Positions 37,241-46,884 of a stretch of DNA of 55,254 nt are shown in pieces. The DNA comes from Gemmatimonadaceae bacterium. GTDB taxonomy: Bacteria; Gemmatimonadota; Gemmatimonadetes; Gemmatimonadales; Gemmatimonadaceae. The stretch is from assembly GCA_040882285.1 (NCBI GenBank), contig JBBEBQ010000027.1:1-55254 (forward strand), given 5' to 3'. The notes below the pieces were generated by a model. The model saw only the letters and a list, made by a program, of their open reading frames with translations. It was not told the origin of the DNA and ran no database searches. The position numbers and the translations under genes are program-made. The stretch's first letter is position 1. Each line of letters opens with the position of its first letter.

Positions 37241-39031
37241 ATGAAAATCGTATCGAAACACCCACTCCTCGTCGGAATGGCGCTTCTGGCTCTCGCGACC
37301 GGCACCATCTACGGTTGCAGCGACTTCTTGACTGATAGCGCCACTCCGCAAGGGACTTTGGATGAAGGGACGCTCGCTAATCGAGCGGGAGTTGAAGGCA
37401 CGCTCATTGGAGCGTATCGACCTCTGGACTGCACGAATACCAGTGGTGCCTGGGGATGCGCCGCCAGCAACTGGGTCTGGTCTACTGTTGCCAGCGACGA
37501 GTCCTACAAAGGGTCCACCGGGAGCGATCAGCCACCCATCAATGACATCGAGGGTTACCACTGGGGATCGGCCAAAGCCGAGGACTACCTGAATCAAAAG
37601 TGGTCGCACCTCTATGAAGGAGTGGTCCGAAGCAACGCGGCGCTACGCCTCGTCAAGAGTGTGGTAGCCTCGAGTCCGGGAGAGTTTACCGCCGCGGAGG
37701 CTAGCAGCATCGAGGGAGAGGCCTTGTTCCTCAGAGCCCATTACCACTTCGAGGCATACCGGATGTGGGGGAACATCCCGTACTACCACGAAGATGATAC
37801 GGATTTTCGCAAGGCGAATGAGACGAGCGACCAGGTCGTTGCAGACCTCCTGGCGGACCTCGATGCAGCCATCGAGCTGCTGCCGCCGACCCCGCGCAAC
37901 GGGGAGAAGGGACGGGCGACCTCATGGGCCGCCAAAGCCTACAAAGGGCGGGTTCAGGTCTATGCGGGCCAATTTGCCGCGGCCGTGACGACGCTGAAGG
38001 ACGTCAGAGACACCGGACCTTATGCGCTCGAGCAGAGCTATGACCGTGTCTGGACCGGCTTTTCGGATTTCGCCAATGGGCGGGAGACGATACTTGCCTA
38101 CCAGGCGTCAGCGAATGACGGTGAGCCCGACGGGAATAATGCCAACTTTGGAGAACGGCTGAATTTTCCGAACGGTGGCCACTTCGGTTGCTGCGGTTTC
38201 AACCAGCCGACGCAGAACCTGGTCAACTTTTTCCGGGTTGATGCCGGCGGGCTTCCCTTGGCGTTGTCGGATCCGGACAACTGGAACGCGAACGATGCGA
38301 ATTTCACGTCGGCGAACACTGCCCCGGTGGATCCGCGTCTGGACTGGACAGTCGGTCGGGAGGGCGTGCCACTCAAGGATTGGGGACTCTACACGGTGGC
38401 AGCTTATGCCAGGGACGTGGCAAACGGTGGTCCCTACGCTGCCAAGAAAAACATCCATGAAAATACCAGCGGCGCTGAGCAGCTAGCCGGGGGTTGGGCG
38501 CCGACGCAGCAGAATTCAGTGAACATTCACCTTTTCCGTTATGCCGACATGCTGTTGCTCCTGGCGGATGCGATGGTTGAAACCGGCGATCTCTCCGGCG
38601 CCACGGCGATGGTCAATCTCGTGAGAGCACGGGCTGGGCAGACGGCTCAGGGCCCTGGCACAGATCGCGCGACCATAGCGGTGCCGATCAATTCGCCATC
38701 GATCACCTGGGCAGTTTATCGAGTCAACCAGTATCCCACGACGTTTCCGAGTCAGGCCTACGGCCGTGAGGCGGTTCGAGCAGAACGCAGGCTCGAGCTG
38801 GCGATGGAAGGGCAACGGCTCTTTGATCTGCGCCGCTGGGGGATCGCCGCTACTGCGCTCAACGGATACCTCACGGGCATGGGCGGGGGCCGCGAAGACA
38901 CCCGCAGGCTCTACCTTGCAAACGCCGAAGCTTTTACGGCCCGCCACGCTTTGTATCCGATTCCCAACATTCAGATCGAACTGAGCAAGGTCGGGAGTGA
39001 GAACAGGCTAACCCAAAATCCGGGTTGGTAA
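37241..39031 (+). CDS. SusD/RagB-type glycan-binding lipoprotein
   Basis: A 596-residue surface lipoprotein with lipobox IYGCSDF (Cys near residue 26). The TPR-like SusD fold shows RSNAALRLV, SIEGEALFLRAHYHFEAYRMWGNIPYY, WAAKAYKGRVQVYAGQFAAAV, FRYADMLLLLADAMVETGD and a C-terminal EERRLELAMEG-like AERRLELAMEGQRLFDLRRWG. It caps the SusC barrel and delivers glycan. It starts 31 bases after the SusC stop and is the last gene before a strong terminator. Confidence 0.95.
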   Translation: MKIVSKHPLLVGMALLALATGTIYGCSDFLTDSATPQGTLDEGTLANRAGVEGTLIGAYRPLDCTNTSGAWGCAASNWVWSTVASDESYKGSTGSDQPPINDIEGYHWGSAKAEDYLNQKWSHLYEGVVRSNAALRLVKSVVASSPGEFTAAEASSIEGEALFLRAHYHFEAYRMWGNIPYYHEDDTDFRKANETSDQVVADLLADLDAAIELLPPTPRNGEKGRATSWAAKAYKGRVQVYAGQFAAAVTTLKDVRDTGPYALEQSYDRVWTGFSDFANGRETILAYQASANDGEPDGNNANFGERLNFPNGGHFGCCGFNQPTQNLVNFFRVDAGGLPLALSDPDNWNANDANFTSANTAPVDPRLDWTVGREGVPLKDWGLYTVAAYARDVANGGPYAAKKNIHENTSGAEQLAGGWAPTQQNSVNIHLFRYADMLLLLADAMVETGDLSGATAMVNLVRARAGQTAQGPGTDRATIAVPINSPSITWAVYRVNQYPTTFPSQAYGREAVRAERRLELAMEGQRLFDLRRWGIAATALNGYLTGMGGGREDTRRLYLANAEAFTARHALYPIPNIQIELSKVGSENRLTQNPGW

Positions 39032-39060
39032 GCGGACTCGGGTAACCGAACGCACGGAAA

Positions 39061-39096
39061 AAAAAACGGGGCGACATTCAGTCGCCCCGTTTTTTT
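39061..39096. terminator. bidirectional Rho-independent terminator
   Basis: A 15-bp stem (39061-39075 with 39081-39095) with a 5-base loop, flanked by A and T runs. It ends both the SusC/SusD transcript and the convergent GH20-CRTAC1 transcript. Confidence 0.93.
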
Positions 39097-39108
39097 GCTG
39101 CTTCCCTG

Positions 39109-42100
39109 TCAGCGTTTCCTGATCGTAAAAGCCTGCAGCGAATCGCCAGTGTTCGCTACGAGCACCGCCTTGCCGGTCGCCGTGCCGATGAGACGCAGCT
39201 GTGCGACGTTGAGAGGAGCCAGAAAGCCGCTTTCGCTCGCGGGCACGGGAATGAAGCGACCCCGGCCGTCACCCCTCAGCCAGAGTCCGTTGCCCGCATC
39301 GGCTCTCGGCGTATTTGGCTCGGCGTCGTACAGGTTCCCCGCCAGGAGCAGGTCGAGGTGCCCGTCACCGTCGACATCGTGCGCGATCATCGCCTTGATC
39401 GGTGCGATTTGCGCCAGATTGGGTAACGCCGACGAGCTGAACCTTCCGCCGCCCTCGTTGCGCAAATAGATGCTGGCAAACGTATCAGCCTCGTAGTGCA
39501 GCGACTGCTGCAACTGGTCGGCGCTGAACAGGTCACGAATCGACGCTCGCGCGAACGATCCATACGTCGGGAATCTCACGGCGGTCGAATAGACCTCCCT
39601 GCCAAGCGGAGCCATGCCGGCGTAAGGGTACTCCGTCCCGTCCACCTGCTGCGTGAGAACGATATCCGTGGTTTGGTTGCCGGTGAAACTGCTCGCGTAC
39701 ACCCCGAATTTGCCGTCGTTCGAAGTCGTGTAGCTGTAGTTCAGCCCCAGATTGCCGGCTACGAGGTCGGAACGGCCGTCGTTGTCGAAGTCTCCAACCG
39801 CCAGGCTATACCACCAGCCGCGCAGCGACGGCAGTCGCGTTTGCCGCGTCACCTCGCGCAGCAGTCTTCCGTCGTTGCGATAGAAGTGGATCGGCATCCA
39901 CTCGCCCACGGTGACCAGATCGAGGCGCCTGTCGCCGTCGAAATCGATCCAGACGGCATCGGTGATCATTCCCCCGGGATGCGCGAGCTCAGGCGCGACG
40001 TCTTCGGTGACATCGGTGAAATGATCACCGTCATTGCGCAGCACATAGCTTCTGGTGGGATAGGGATACTTTCTCGGTGTCAGCCGCCCACCGACGAATA
40101 GATCGGGCCGGCCATCCCCATTGAAATCACCGGCTCGCACTGTCGCAGTGCTCGTGAACATCGGTGGCAGTGCTCCATCGTTTGGCGCAAACCGGCCGCT
40201 TCCGTCGTTGATGTAGAGGCGATCCTGCAACGACGGGGAGCCGGGCGCGGCGTGATAGCCGCCGCTTGCCACGTACAAGTCCAGCTTGCCGTCCCCGTTG
40301 GCATCGAAGAACACGGCTCCCCAATCCTCGTACGATTCGTCGGCGGCCCAGGGTTGCCCCTGCGCGGATTCGACGAAACCGCCGTCCTTGCGCTGGATGA
40401 ACAGCTTGCCGGGCACGCCGGCGGCCCCACCGATGAAGACATCATCGAGGGCGTCGCCGTCGACGTCGCCCACGGCTAGCGGAGGGCCCTGGCGCGAGGG
40501 CATGTACGGCAAGAGGGGCTGCACGCTGTAATCCGGCGGTGTTTCCAGCTGGTGCCGGTACTTCAGTCCCGGGCCGGGATCTACCGGCTCGAACAAGTGG
40601 TTTCGACCATGAGGACGGGCAGGACGCTTCTTCTCCGTCGCGTCGGACTGCCTAACGACCAGGAGCCGATCGACTTCGAGTCCCGTCAGTAGTTGATACC
40701 GCCCGTCAGGCCACTCGACTTCCAGGCTGTCAACGCGACGCACACGGCCCAGGCCGAAGTGCGCGCGGCCATCCATCGTGGACATGAAGCCCCGGTATGG
40801 GGAGTGGTACAGGTACTGCTTTTGTCCCCCCACCGTGAGAATCAGCCTGGCGCCGATCCCGCCTTGCTGCGGCGAATCTCCGTGCAGCCTGACCTGCAGA
40901 TAGTGATGCGCGTCGTCGCCGAGCCCGGCGTTCCGGTAGATGAATGCCGGAGCGTCGATGTTATTCACCACTAGGTCCAGCCTGCCGTCGTTATCAAGGT
41001 CGGCATAGGCCGCGCCGTACGAGAAGCTGGGGCGCTGCATCCCCCATTCGCTGGTCTTGTCGGTAAACGTCAGGTCGCCCGCGTTCCGGAAGACGTAGTT
41101 GGACTCCTCGTAACCGTGGAGCCGCTGCAGGACTCCCAGTCCGGTTCTGCGCGAGCCGCTGCCATCCCCGGTTTGGCGCACGGAGGAAATGGCACTCTGG
41201 TAATCGAGATCATTGGCCGCCTTCGGGTAGCCGTTGCCGATGAAGATGTCCTTGTAGCCGTCGTTGTCGAAGTCCGCGAAGAGGGCACTCCAGCTCCAAT
41301 CCGTGGCGGCGACGCCCGCAAGGCGGGCAATATCGCTGAAGATGACGTCTCCGCCGCTCGTCACTCCGTTATTCAGCTGCAGCGTGTTGACCGAGTAATC
41401 GTCGCGGAATCCGCGGTCGCGTGAGTCCAGCAGCCTCGCATAGGTCATGTACCCGCTCGTCCGTTTGCGCCGGCTCAGGTCGCGCGGCATCATGTCCGCC
41501 TGGAGAATGTCGGGCCAGCCGTCGTTGTTGAAATCGGCGATGTCGACGCCCATGCCGGCATAACTGGCGTGCTTGAGCCACCGGGCAGCCCTGTCGCTGA
41601 ACGTTCCATCGCCGTTGTTGACGTACAGGACGTCGTTGGGCGCGCCATCGTTCGAGACGTAGATGTCGGGCAGCCCGTCCGCGTTCAGGTCCGACACGGC
41701 CACGCCGAGGCCATAGCCGACGGTTCGCAGGATGCCGGCTTCGGCGGACACGTTGGTGAACGTTCCCCGGCAGCTGCTCCGGTACAGCTGGTTGTGGCTG
41801 CCGGGTGTCTCCCCGCGGCCTGATGGATGCCGCGTCACCTCACTGCGCGAAAAATCCCGGGGCGAATTGTTGAGGAGGAAGAGATCTATGCACCCGTCCC
41901 CGTTGTAATCCAGAAATGCGGCGTGCGTCGTGAAGCCGGTGTCGGCGACGGCGTATTGTGCGGCAGCCTCGGTGAAGGTGCGGTCTCCGTTGTTGACGAA
42001 CAACAGATTCGACCGCTGCTCCGGTTTGGACCATTCGGGCCCGGAAACGGAAACGTATATGTCCAGGTAGCCGTCGTCGTTGATGTCCACCATCGAGGCG

Positions 42101-42447
42101 CCGGTGGCCCACCGGCTCGTCTCGACGCCTGCCCGGGCGGTGACGTCCTCAAACCGCATCTCCCCCTTGTTCAGGTACAGGCGACTGGACACCATGTTGC
42201 CGGCAAAGAAGATGTCCGACAGTCCGTCGTTGTCGATGTCGCCGACTGCTACCCCGGCGCCGTTATACACATAGACGTCGGTCTGAACGTTTACGGAGTC
42301 GTCGGTGGTTATGGTGTTCGCGAAGGTGACGCCGGTCTGCTCCGGAGTCAGCAGCTCGAACAGCGGCCGGTCGCGATCGCCCAGGGCACAGCCGGCCAGC
42401 AACAGGATTGCGAAGCTGCCCGAATGCCGGCGAGCGCATCTCCTCAC
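39109..42447 (-). CDS. CRTAC1-like FG-GAP/VCBS repeat lipoprotein with ASPIC/UnbV domain
   Basis: About 1112 residues from the GTG at 42447, which overlaps the GH20 stop as GTGA and gives a lipoprotein signal (MRRCARRHSGSFAILLLAGC). A start further upstream would place a long arginine-rich tail inside the GH20 gene. Two runs of FG-GAP repeats carry DxDxDG calcium-loop motifs (VGDIDNDGLSDIFFAGN, VDINDDGYLDIYVS, IADFNNDGWPDILQ, LGDFNGDGRPDLFVGG-like). Between them is an ASPIC/UnbV module (HYLQVRLHGDSPQQGGIGARL, GRAHFGLGRVRRVDSLEVEWPDG). The protein is probably surface or periplasmic and binds calcium; its role is unknown. Confidence 0.87.
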   Translation of the reverse strand: MRRCARRHSGSFAILLLAGCALGDRDRPLFELLTPEQTGVTFANTITTDDSVNVQTDVYVYNGAGVAVGDIDNDGLSDIFFAGNMVSSRLYLNKGEMRFEDVTARAGVETSRWATGASMVDINDDGYLDIYVSVSGPEWSKPEQRSNLLFVNNGDRTFTEAAAQYAVADTGFTTHAAFLDYNGDGCIDLFLLNNSPRDFSRSEVTRHPSGRGETPGSHNQLYRSSCRGTFTNVSAEAGILRTVGYGLGVAVSDLNADGLPDIYVSNDGAPNDVLYVNNGDGTFSDRAARWLKHASYAGMGVDIADFNNDGWPDILQADMMPRDLSRRKRTSGYMTYARLLDSRDRGFRDDYSVNTLQLNNGVTSGGDVIFSDIARLAGVAATDWSWSALFADFDNDGYKDIFIGNGYPKAANDLDYQSAISSVRQTGDGSGSRRTGLGVLQRLHGYEESNYVFRNAGDLTFTDKTSEWGMQRPSFSYGAAYADLDNDGRLDLVVNNIDAPAFIYRNAGLGDDAHHYLQVRLHGDSPQQGGIGARLILTVGGQKQYLYHSPYRGFMSTMDGRAHFGLGRVRRVDSLEVEWPDGRYQLLTGLEVDRLLVVRQSDATEKKRPARPHGRNHLFEPVDPGPGLKYRHQLETPPDYSVQPLLPYMPSRQGPPLAVGDVDGDALDDVFIGGAAGVPGKLFIQRKDGGFVESAQGQPWAADESYEDWGAVFFDANGDGKLDLYVASGGYHAAPGSPSLQDRLYINDGSGRFAPNDGALPPMFTSTATVRAGDFNGDGRPDLFVGGRLTPRKYPYPTRSYVLRNDGDHFTDVTEDVAPELAHPGGMITDAVWIDFDGDRRLDLVTVGEWMPIHFYRNDGRLLREVTRQTRLPSLRGWWYSLAVGDFDNDGRSDLVAGNLGLNYSYTTSNDGKFGVYASSFTGNQTTDIVLTQQVDGTEYPYAGMAPLGREVYSTAVRFPTYGSFARASIRDLFSADQLQQSLHYEADTFASIYLRNEGGGRFSSSALPNLAQIAPIKAMIAHDVDGDGHLDLLLAGNLYDAEPNTPRADAGNGLWLRGDGRGRFIPVPASESGFLAPLNVAQLRLIGTATGKAVLVANTGDSLQAFTIRKR

Positions 42448-44018
42448 CAGGGAATCTGCGGCGACCGGTAGTAATTCACGCCGAGATAGTTCCAGCGCGG
42501 AGCATGCGCCGCGATGCGCAGGCGAAAACTCTCCCACTGCCGCCCCGACTGCGGCGTCCACCCGACTTCGGCGAGAGCCGGGAGTCGCGGGATCGCCAGG
42601 TACTGCACCGCGGTGATGTTGCGCAGCGTCTCGCTCCAGATCGGCCCTTCGACGCCGACGATGTCGCGCTCGGTCACCCCCGCTTGAAAAGTGGCGGGAT
42701 CCCAGTTGTAGGCGTCTGCGACCTCGATGAGTCCGGCCCACGCGAGCCCGAGCTCGGTGGCGTTCGTGTACTTCATGTCGAGATAGGCGCGCTTGGCGGG
42801 CGACATGATCAGCTTGGCGCCGTACTTGAGCGCCAGCACGCCCGAGTCGCCCTTCCAGGGCTGCACCAGGGTGGTGGCGCGCAGCCGCGCCTTCGCGATC
42901 TCCTCCCAGCCGATCATCTCCTTGCCGTGCCGGGCCACGATGTCCTGCACCCGCTCGACGAACCGGACGTATTCGTCGTGCGTCAGCACTTCGACTTCGT
43001 CGCCGCCGATGTGGATGTACGGCCCGGGAGTGATCGCGGCGAGCTCACGGACCACGTCGTCGATCAGGGCGTAGGTCTCTTCCTTGTCGTGACAGAACGT
43101 GCTCCAGCCGACTTCGGTGCCGGTGTACAGCGCGGGCGCTCTGCGGCTGCAGCTCAGCTCCGGATGCGCGACGAGCGCGGCGTTCGTGTGCCCCGGCATG
43201 TCGATCTCGGGAACAATGGTGACGTAGCGCTCCCCGGCGTAGCGCACGATCTCGGCGTAATCGGCCTGCGTGTAGAATCCGCCCGGCCCGCCGCCGACCT
43301 GCGTCGCGCCGCCCACCGCGGCGAGCCGCGGCCTGGACTTGATCTCGATGCGCCACCCCTGATCGTCGGAGAGGTGCAGGTGCAGCACGTTCAACTTGTA
43401 CAGCGCGAGCAGGTCGATGAACTGCTTGACCTCGTCGACGGTGAAGAAATGCCGCGAGACGTCGAGCATCGAGCCGCGCCAGGAGAAGCGCGGGCGGTCG
43501 TCGATCGTGACCGCGGGGATCGTCCACGTTCCGCCGAGCAGCATCTCCGACTCGATCGCCGGCGGCAGCAGCTGTCGCAGCGTCTGCACCCCCCGGAAAA
43601 TTCCCGCCGCGGTCCCGGCGATGACCACCGAGTCGCGCGTTACGCTGAGCTGGTACTCCTCGCCGGTGGCGGCTGCGCTCACACGCAGAGCGATCGTGCC
43701 GGCCTTCCCGGATCCGCGGACCACCGGGATGGCGTACCCGGTCGAAGGACGGAGCAGCGCCGCGAGCATCTCCGCCGTCCGAGCGACCTCGGCGTCGTCG
43801 TCGACGACGATCGACGAGGTCGAGTCGAGCCTGAACGGCGCGCCTGCATTCATCGTCAGGGAGGCGGGGGCCGGGACGATGCTGTGAGCCGTGGCCACGC
43901 CCGCCGGCGCCGCCGTCGATTGCGCTCCGGCCGACCCTGTCACGGCAGTGCTCACGAGCAGGATCCCGGCGGCCATCGAGGCCGCGAAACGGCGGAGCGG
44001 AGTATGGGATTCTTTCAT
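42444..44018 (-). CDS. glycoside hydrolase family 20 (beta-N-acetylhexosaminidase)
   Basis: A 524-residue exported hexosaminidase that removes terminal GlcNAc or GalNAc by substrate-assisted catalysis. A signal peptide ends near AGAQS. The N-terminal GH20b domain is followed by the barrel, with FSWRGSMLDVSRHFF, LNVLHLHLSDDQGWRIEIKS, IVPEIDMPGHTNAAL, and the catalytic pair in HIGGDEVEV (Asp-Glu near residues 340-341), then GWEEI and a terminal tryptophan-containing stretch. Third gene of a minus-strand unit, 64 bases after the UnbU-like gene; its stop overlaps the start of the CRTAC1-like gene. Confidence 0.93.
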   Translation of the reverse strand: MKESHTPLRRFAASMAAGILLVSTAVTGSAGAQSTAAPAGVATAHSIVPAPASLTMNAGAPFRLDSTSSIVVDDDAEVARTAEMLAALLRPSTGYAIPVVRGSGKAGTIALRVSAAATGEEYQLSVTRDSVVIAGTAAGIFRGVQTLRQLLPPAIESEMLLGGTWTIPAVTIDDRPRFSWRGSMLDVSRHFFTVDEVKQFIDLLALYKLNVLHLHLSDDQGWRIEIKSRPRLAAVGGATQVGGGPGGFYTQADYAEIVRYAGERYVTIVPEIDMPGHTNAALVAHPELSCSRRAPALYTGTEVGWSTFCHDKEETYALIDDVVRELAAITPGPYIHIGGDEVEVLTHDEYVRFVERVQDIVARHGKEMIGWEEIAKARLRATTLVQPWKGDSGVLALKYGAKLIMSPAKRAYLDMKYTNATELGLAWAGLIEVADAYNWDPATFQAGVTERDIVGVEGPIWSETLRNITAVQYLAIPRLPALAEVGWTPQSGRQWESFRLRIAAHAPRWNYLGVNYYRSPQIPW

Positions 44019-44082
44019 GACTCAAACGATACGAGAAATTCCGTGCCCGCGCACGGGCGGATATGAGACTTTCCAGCGGTAA

Positions 44083-44958
44083 TCATCGCACTGTTTGCCT
44101 GACAAGGCGTCGCAGATCGAGCCACTTCGCTACCGGACCGACGAGCGCCAGCGCCAGGAACGCCGGCGCGGCGTTGAAGGCCGTCGGCAGGGGCCATGCC
44201 TGGTCGGACGCAAACCGGATCAGCGTCTCCATCAGCGCGATCAAGACCACCACTACGATCTGCCGCTGCCGCCCGCGGACGATCGTGCGCGGGTCGGTGA
44301 TCATGAAGAAGACGAACAGCTGATACATCGGTCCGGTGATCGGCGCGAGCTCCGGCAGCATGGCTTGTCCGAGCACCGCGGCCCGCAGGCCATTCAGGAG
44401 CAGGAAGCTCGCCACATAGGTGAGCGTGATGTGCAGGACGCCGACCCGCGCGGCGACGACCAGCCCGAAGAGCCAGATCAGCATATTGGTCGCGACGTCG
44501 TTGCCGAACTGGTGGCTGAGCACGGAGATGCGCTCCGGCGCGGCGAGCAGCAGCGCCGTGATCGCGAAGTTCGTCGGATTCCAGAGATGGTTGTCGCGAT
44601 AGCGCAGGACATACTTGGACGAGATCGCGAGAAAGCCCCCCAACACGAATGGCCAGAGTGCCCCGCCCTGCGGCTTGATGAGCAGCGTCAGGCTGAGGCC
44701 GCTGATGTAGGCGCTCAGCAGGTTCACGACCTTGCCGCGGTCAAACCAGGAGAGCAGGGCCTCGGTGGCCAGGCACACGGCGAGGGCTAGCACCAGCCGG
44801 TCGTAGCCGCCGAACATGTGGTAGCGGAGCTGCGCCGCCACCAGCACCAGTGTGATGAGAAACGCGATGAGATAGCGCGGGTCGAGGGTGCTGCCGCGGT
44901 CCCACGAGCGCGCGAAGACATTTCTGCCCGCGGCGGTTGCGTGAGCCACGTCACTCAT
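44083..44958 (-). CDS. UnbU-like integral membrane protein (NqrB/RnfD family)
   Basis: A 291-residue polytopic membrane protein with about eight hydrophobic helices. The ATG at 44958 (MSDVAHAT) lies 4 bases after the UnbV-type gene; upstream in-frame codons would read into that gene. The late helix FVFFMITDPRTIV resembles the FFMATDP motif of RnfD/NqrB. The SGAT covalent-flavin motif of those subunits is not visible. Homologues named UnbU sit next to UnbV in enediyne gene cassettes, where their role is also unknown. Its pairing with an UnbV-type protein here suggests a conserved two-protein unit in the membrane and periplasm. Confidence 0.8.
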   Translation of the reverse strand: MSDVAHATAAGRNVFARSWDRGSTLDPRYLIAFLITLVLVAAQLRYHMFGGYDRLVLALAVCLATEALLSWFDRGKVVNLLSAYISGLSLTLLIKPQGGALWPFVLGGFLAISSKYVLRYRDNHLWNPTNFAITALLLAAPERISVLSHQFGNDVATNMLIWLFGLVVAARVGVLHITLTYVASFLLLNGLRAAVLGQAMLPELAPITGPMYQLFVFFMITDPRTIVRGRQRQIVVVVLIALMETLIRFASDQAWPLPTAFNAAPAFLALALVGPVAKWLDLRRLVRQTVR

Positions 44959-44962
44959 GGCG

Positions 44963-46726
44963 TCAGCTGCGCGGCTCGGTGACGGTGAGGAAGCGATCGA
45001 TCGCCGGATGCCGCAACACCTGCTGCGCTCCCGACGGCCAGTGGATGACGACGCGGTCGACCCACTCCCGCGTGCCGAGCCCGAAGTGCAGCCGCCGGTC
45101 GTTCTGGCTCGCGAATCCCGATCCGCCATCGACGATTCGTCGTTGGATGAAATCTCCCGACTCGAGCACCACCTCCGCGCCGATCGCGCTGCGATTGCTG
45201 CGCGTGCCGACGAGCTTGAAAGCAATCCAGTGATTGGCGCTGTCGGGATAGTTGCGATACAGCGCTGCCGGCTGATTCTGGTTGGCGACGATCACGTCCA
45301 CCGCGCCACGATTCGAGAGATCGGCGAGCGCCACTGCGCGGCCGTCGTACACGTCCGCCACGCCTACTTTTTCCGCCACGTCCAGCCACCCCACGACGCC
45401 GCGATTGAGGTACACGCGGGAGCGCTCGTACCCGGACAGACTCGCGTTTCCGAACGGCGGCCAGGTGGCAGCGTCCTCGAAGAATCGCGCGTTGGCGCCG
45501 GCGATCTTCGACATCGAGTACCAGTAGCTCTTTTGGGGATTCGCCGAGATGAAGCCGTTGGCGACGAACAGCTCGTTGGCGCCGTCGTTGTTGAGATCAC
45601 CGAATTGTGCGCCCCACGCCCAGCCGGCGTCGGCGATCTGTCCTTCGGCGACGTTCCGGAACCGGCCCGCCTCGGGCATTTCGTTAAGGCGGAGATTGTT
45701 GTTCTGAAAGATGTAGCCGCGCTCGGAGATATTGGTGACGAACGCGTCGAGCCGGCCCCGATCGTACGCATCGCCCAGCGCTACCGACATGCCGCTCTTG
45801 GACTCGCTCTCGAGACCGGCGGTGGTGAGAACGAATCGCCGTCCGCCGTCGTTCAGATACAGCTCCTCCGGACCATAATCGTTGGCTAGATAGATGTCCG
45901 GCCATCGGTCGCCGTTGAAGTCGGCCGACGCCGCCGCCAGCGTCCAACGCGTGCTGCCGACGCCCATCTCGTCGGTCACGTCCTCGAATTTGCCGCCACT
46001 CAGATTGCGAAACAGCAGATTCTTCCCGCCGTTGGTAGCGAACTCGAAGCTGTTGTGCATGATCTTCGTCGTCGCCAGGTGCCACAGATCGACGTCGCGG
46101 AAATACGCCGTGACGTACAGATCGAGCAGGCCGTCGCGATCGTAATCAAGCCAGATCGCGCCGTTGCTGTTCACCCAGCGACGCAGACCGGCCCGGGCGG
46201 TGATGTCCTCGAAGCGGCGGCCATCGATGTTTCGGAACAGCGCCAGGTAACCGTAGCGGTATACCAGCAGGTCCTCGTGGCCGTCATTGTCGATGTCGCC
46301 CCACACGGCGCCCATCGACACTCCATCCCCCGGCCGGTTGAGATCCGCCACCCTCGCGCTTGCGGCGACGTCCTCGAACGTGCCGTCCCCGCGGTTGCGG
46401 TAGAGCGAGCTCGGCTCGCCAAAGCGGCTGTTGGTGAAGTACAGATCGGGCCATCCGTCGCTATCGAAATCGGCGACGGACACGGAGGCTCCCAACGCCG
46501 CGACGTGCGGCTCGATGCTCGCAATCTTTGGATCGAAGGTCGGCCGGCGATGCACGAAGGCGATGCCGGCCGCCGCGGTCTCGTCACGCAGCAGGAAGCC
46601 GGGGTGCGCCGCGTCCGCCGCGGCCTGATTTGGCCCGCGATCGAGTCGCATCGCGAGCAGCAGGGCACCCAGAAAGGGTACGGCCATGATGGCGCGCCGA
46701 ACGGCCGGGCGGGGTCGGTGCAGCAC
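44963..46726 (-). CDS. ASPIC/UnbV-domain FG-GAP repeat protein
   Basis: A 587-residue exported protein. The GTG at 46726 gives an arginine-rich n-region and a signal-anchor (RPAVRRAIMAVPFLGALLLAM); ATG at 46687 is the alternative start. FG-GAP repeats with DxDxDG-type loops follow: VADFDSDGWPDLYFTN, WGDIDNDGHEDLLVY, WLDYDRDGLLDLYVT, SADFNGDRWPDIYLAN and FGDLNNDGANELFVANG. The C-terminal ASPIC/UnbV module contains HWIAFKLVGTRSNRSAIGAEV, GFASQNDRRLHFGLG and VVIHWPSG. It is the single-module version of the larger CRTAC1-like proteins nearby. First gene of the UnbV-UnbU-GH20-CRTAC1 unit, divergent from the cytochrome gene. Confidence 0.88.
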   Translation of the reverse strand: MLHRPRPAVRRAIMAVPFLGALLLAMRLDRGPNQAAADAAHPGFLLRDETAAAGIAFVHRRPTFDPKIASIEPHVAALGASVSVADFDSDGWPDLYFTNSRFGEPSSLYRNRGDGTFEDVAASARVADLNRPGDGVSMGAVWGDIDNDGHEDLLVYRYGYLALFRNIDGRRFEDITARAGLRRWVNSNGAIWLDYDRDGLLDLYVTAYFRDVDLWHLATTKIMHNSFEFATNGGKNLLFRNLSGGKFEDVTDEMGVGSTRWTLAAASADFNGDRWPDIYLANDYGPEELYLNDGGRRFVLTTAGLESESKSGMSVALGDAYDRGRLDAFVTNISERGYIFQNNNLRLNEMPEAGRFRNVAEGQIADAGWAWGAQFGDLNNDGANELFVANGFISANPQKSYWYSMSKIAGANARFFEDAATWPPFGNASLSGYERSRVYLNRGVVGWLDVAEKVGVADVYDGRAVALADLSNRGAVDVIVANQNQPAALYRNYPDSANHWIAFKLVGTRSNRSAIGAEVVLESGDFIQRRIVDGGSGFASQNDRRLHFGLGTREWVDRVVIHWPSGAQQVLRHPAIDRFLTVTEPRS

Positions 46727-46884
46727 GGGGCAGAGTATAGCCTCAATACCTCATCGCCGCGACAAACTCCTCTTCCCGTGCGCGTGTTCGAGTCCCCGAG
46801 GCGGCAACGGCTACCTTTGCCGACACGCGGTAGGCGTTTCCCCGACAGCTTTTCCGGCCCGCGACCGCGAACGTAGGCTCCAGA

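Noticed and set aside
39109-42741. Longer N-terminus of the CRTAC1-like protein starting at 42741
   Set aside because: The extra 98 residues are arginine-rich, lie wholly inside the GH20 gene and would bury the lipoprotein signal. The GTGA overlap start at 42447 explains everything.
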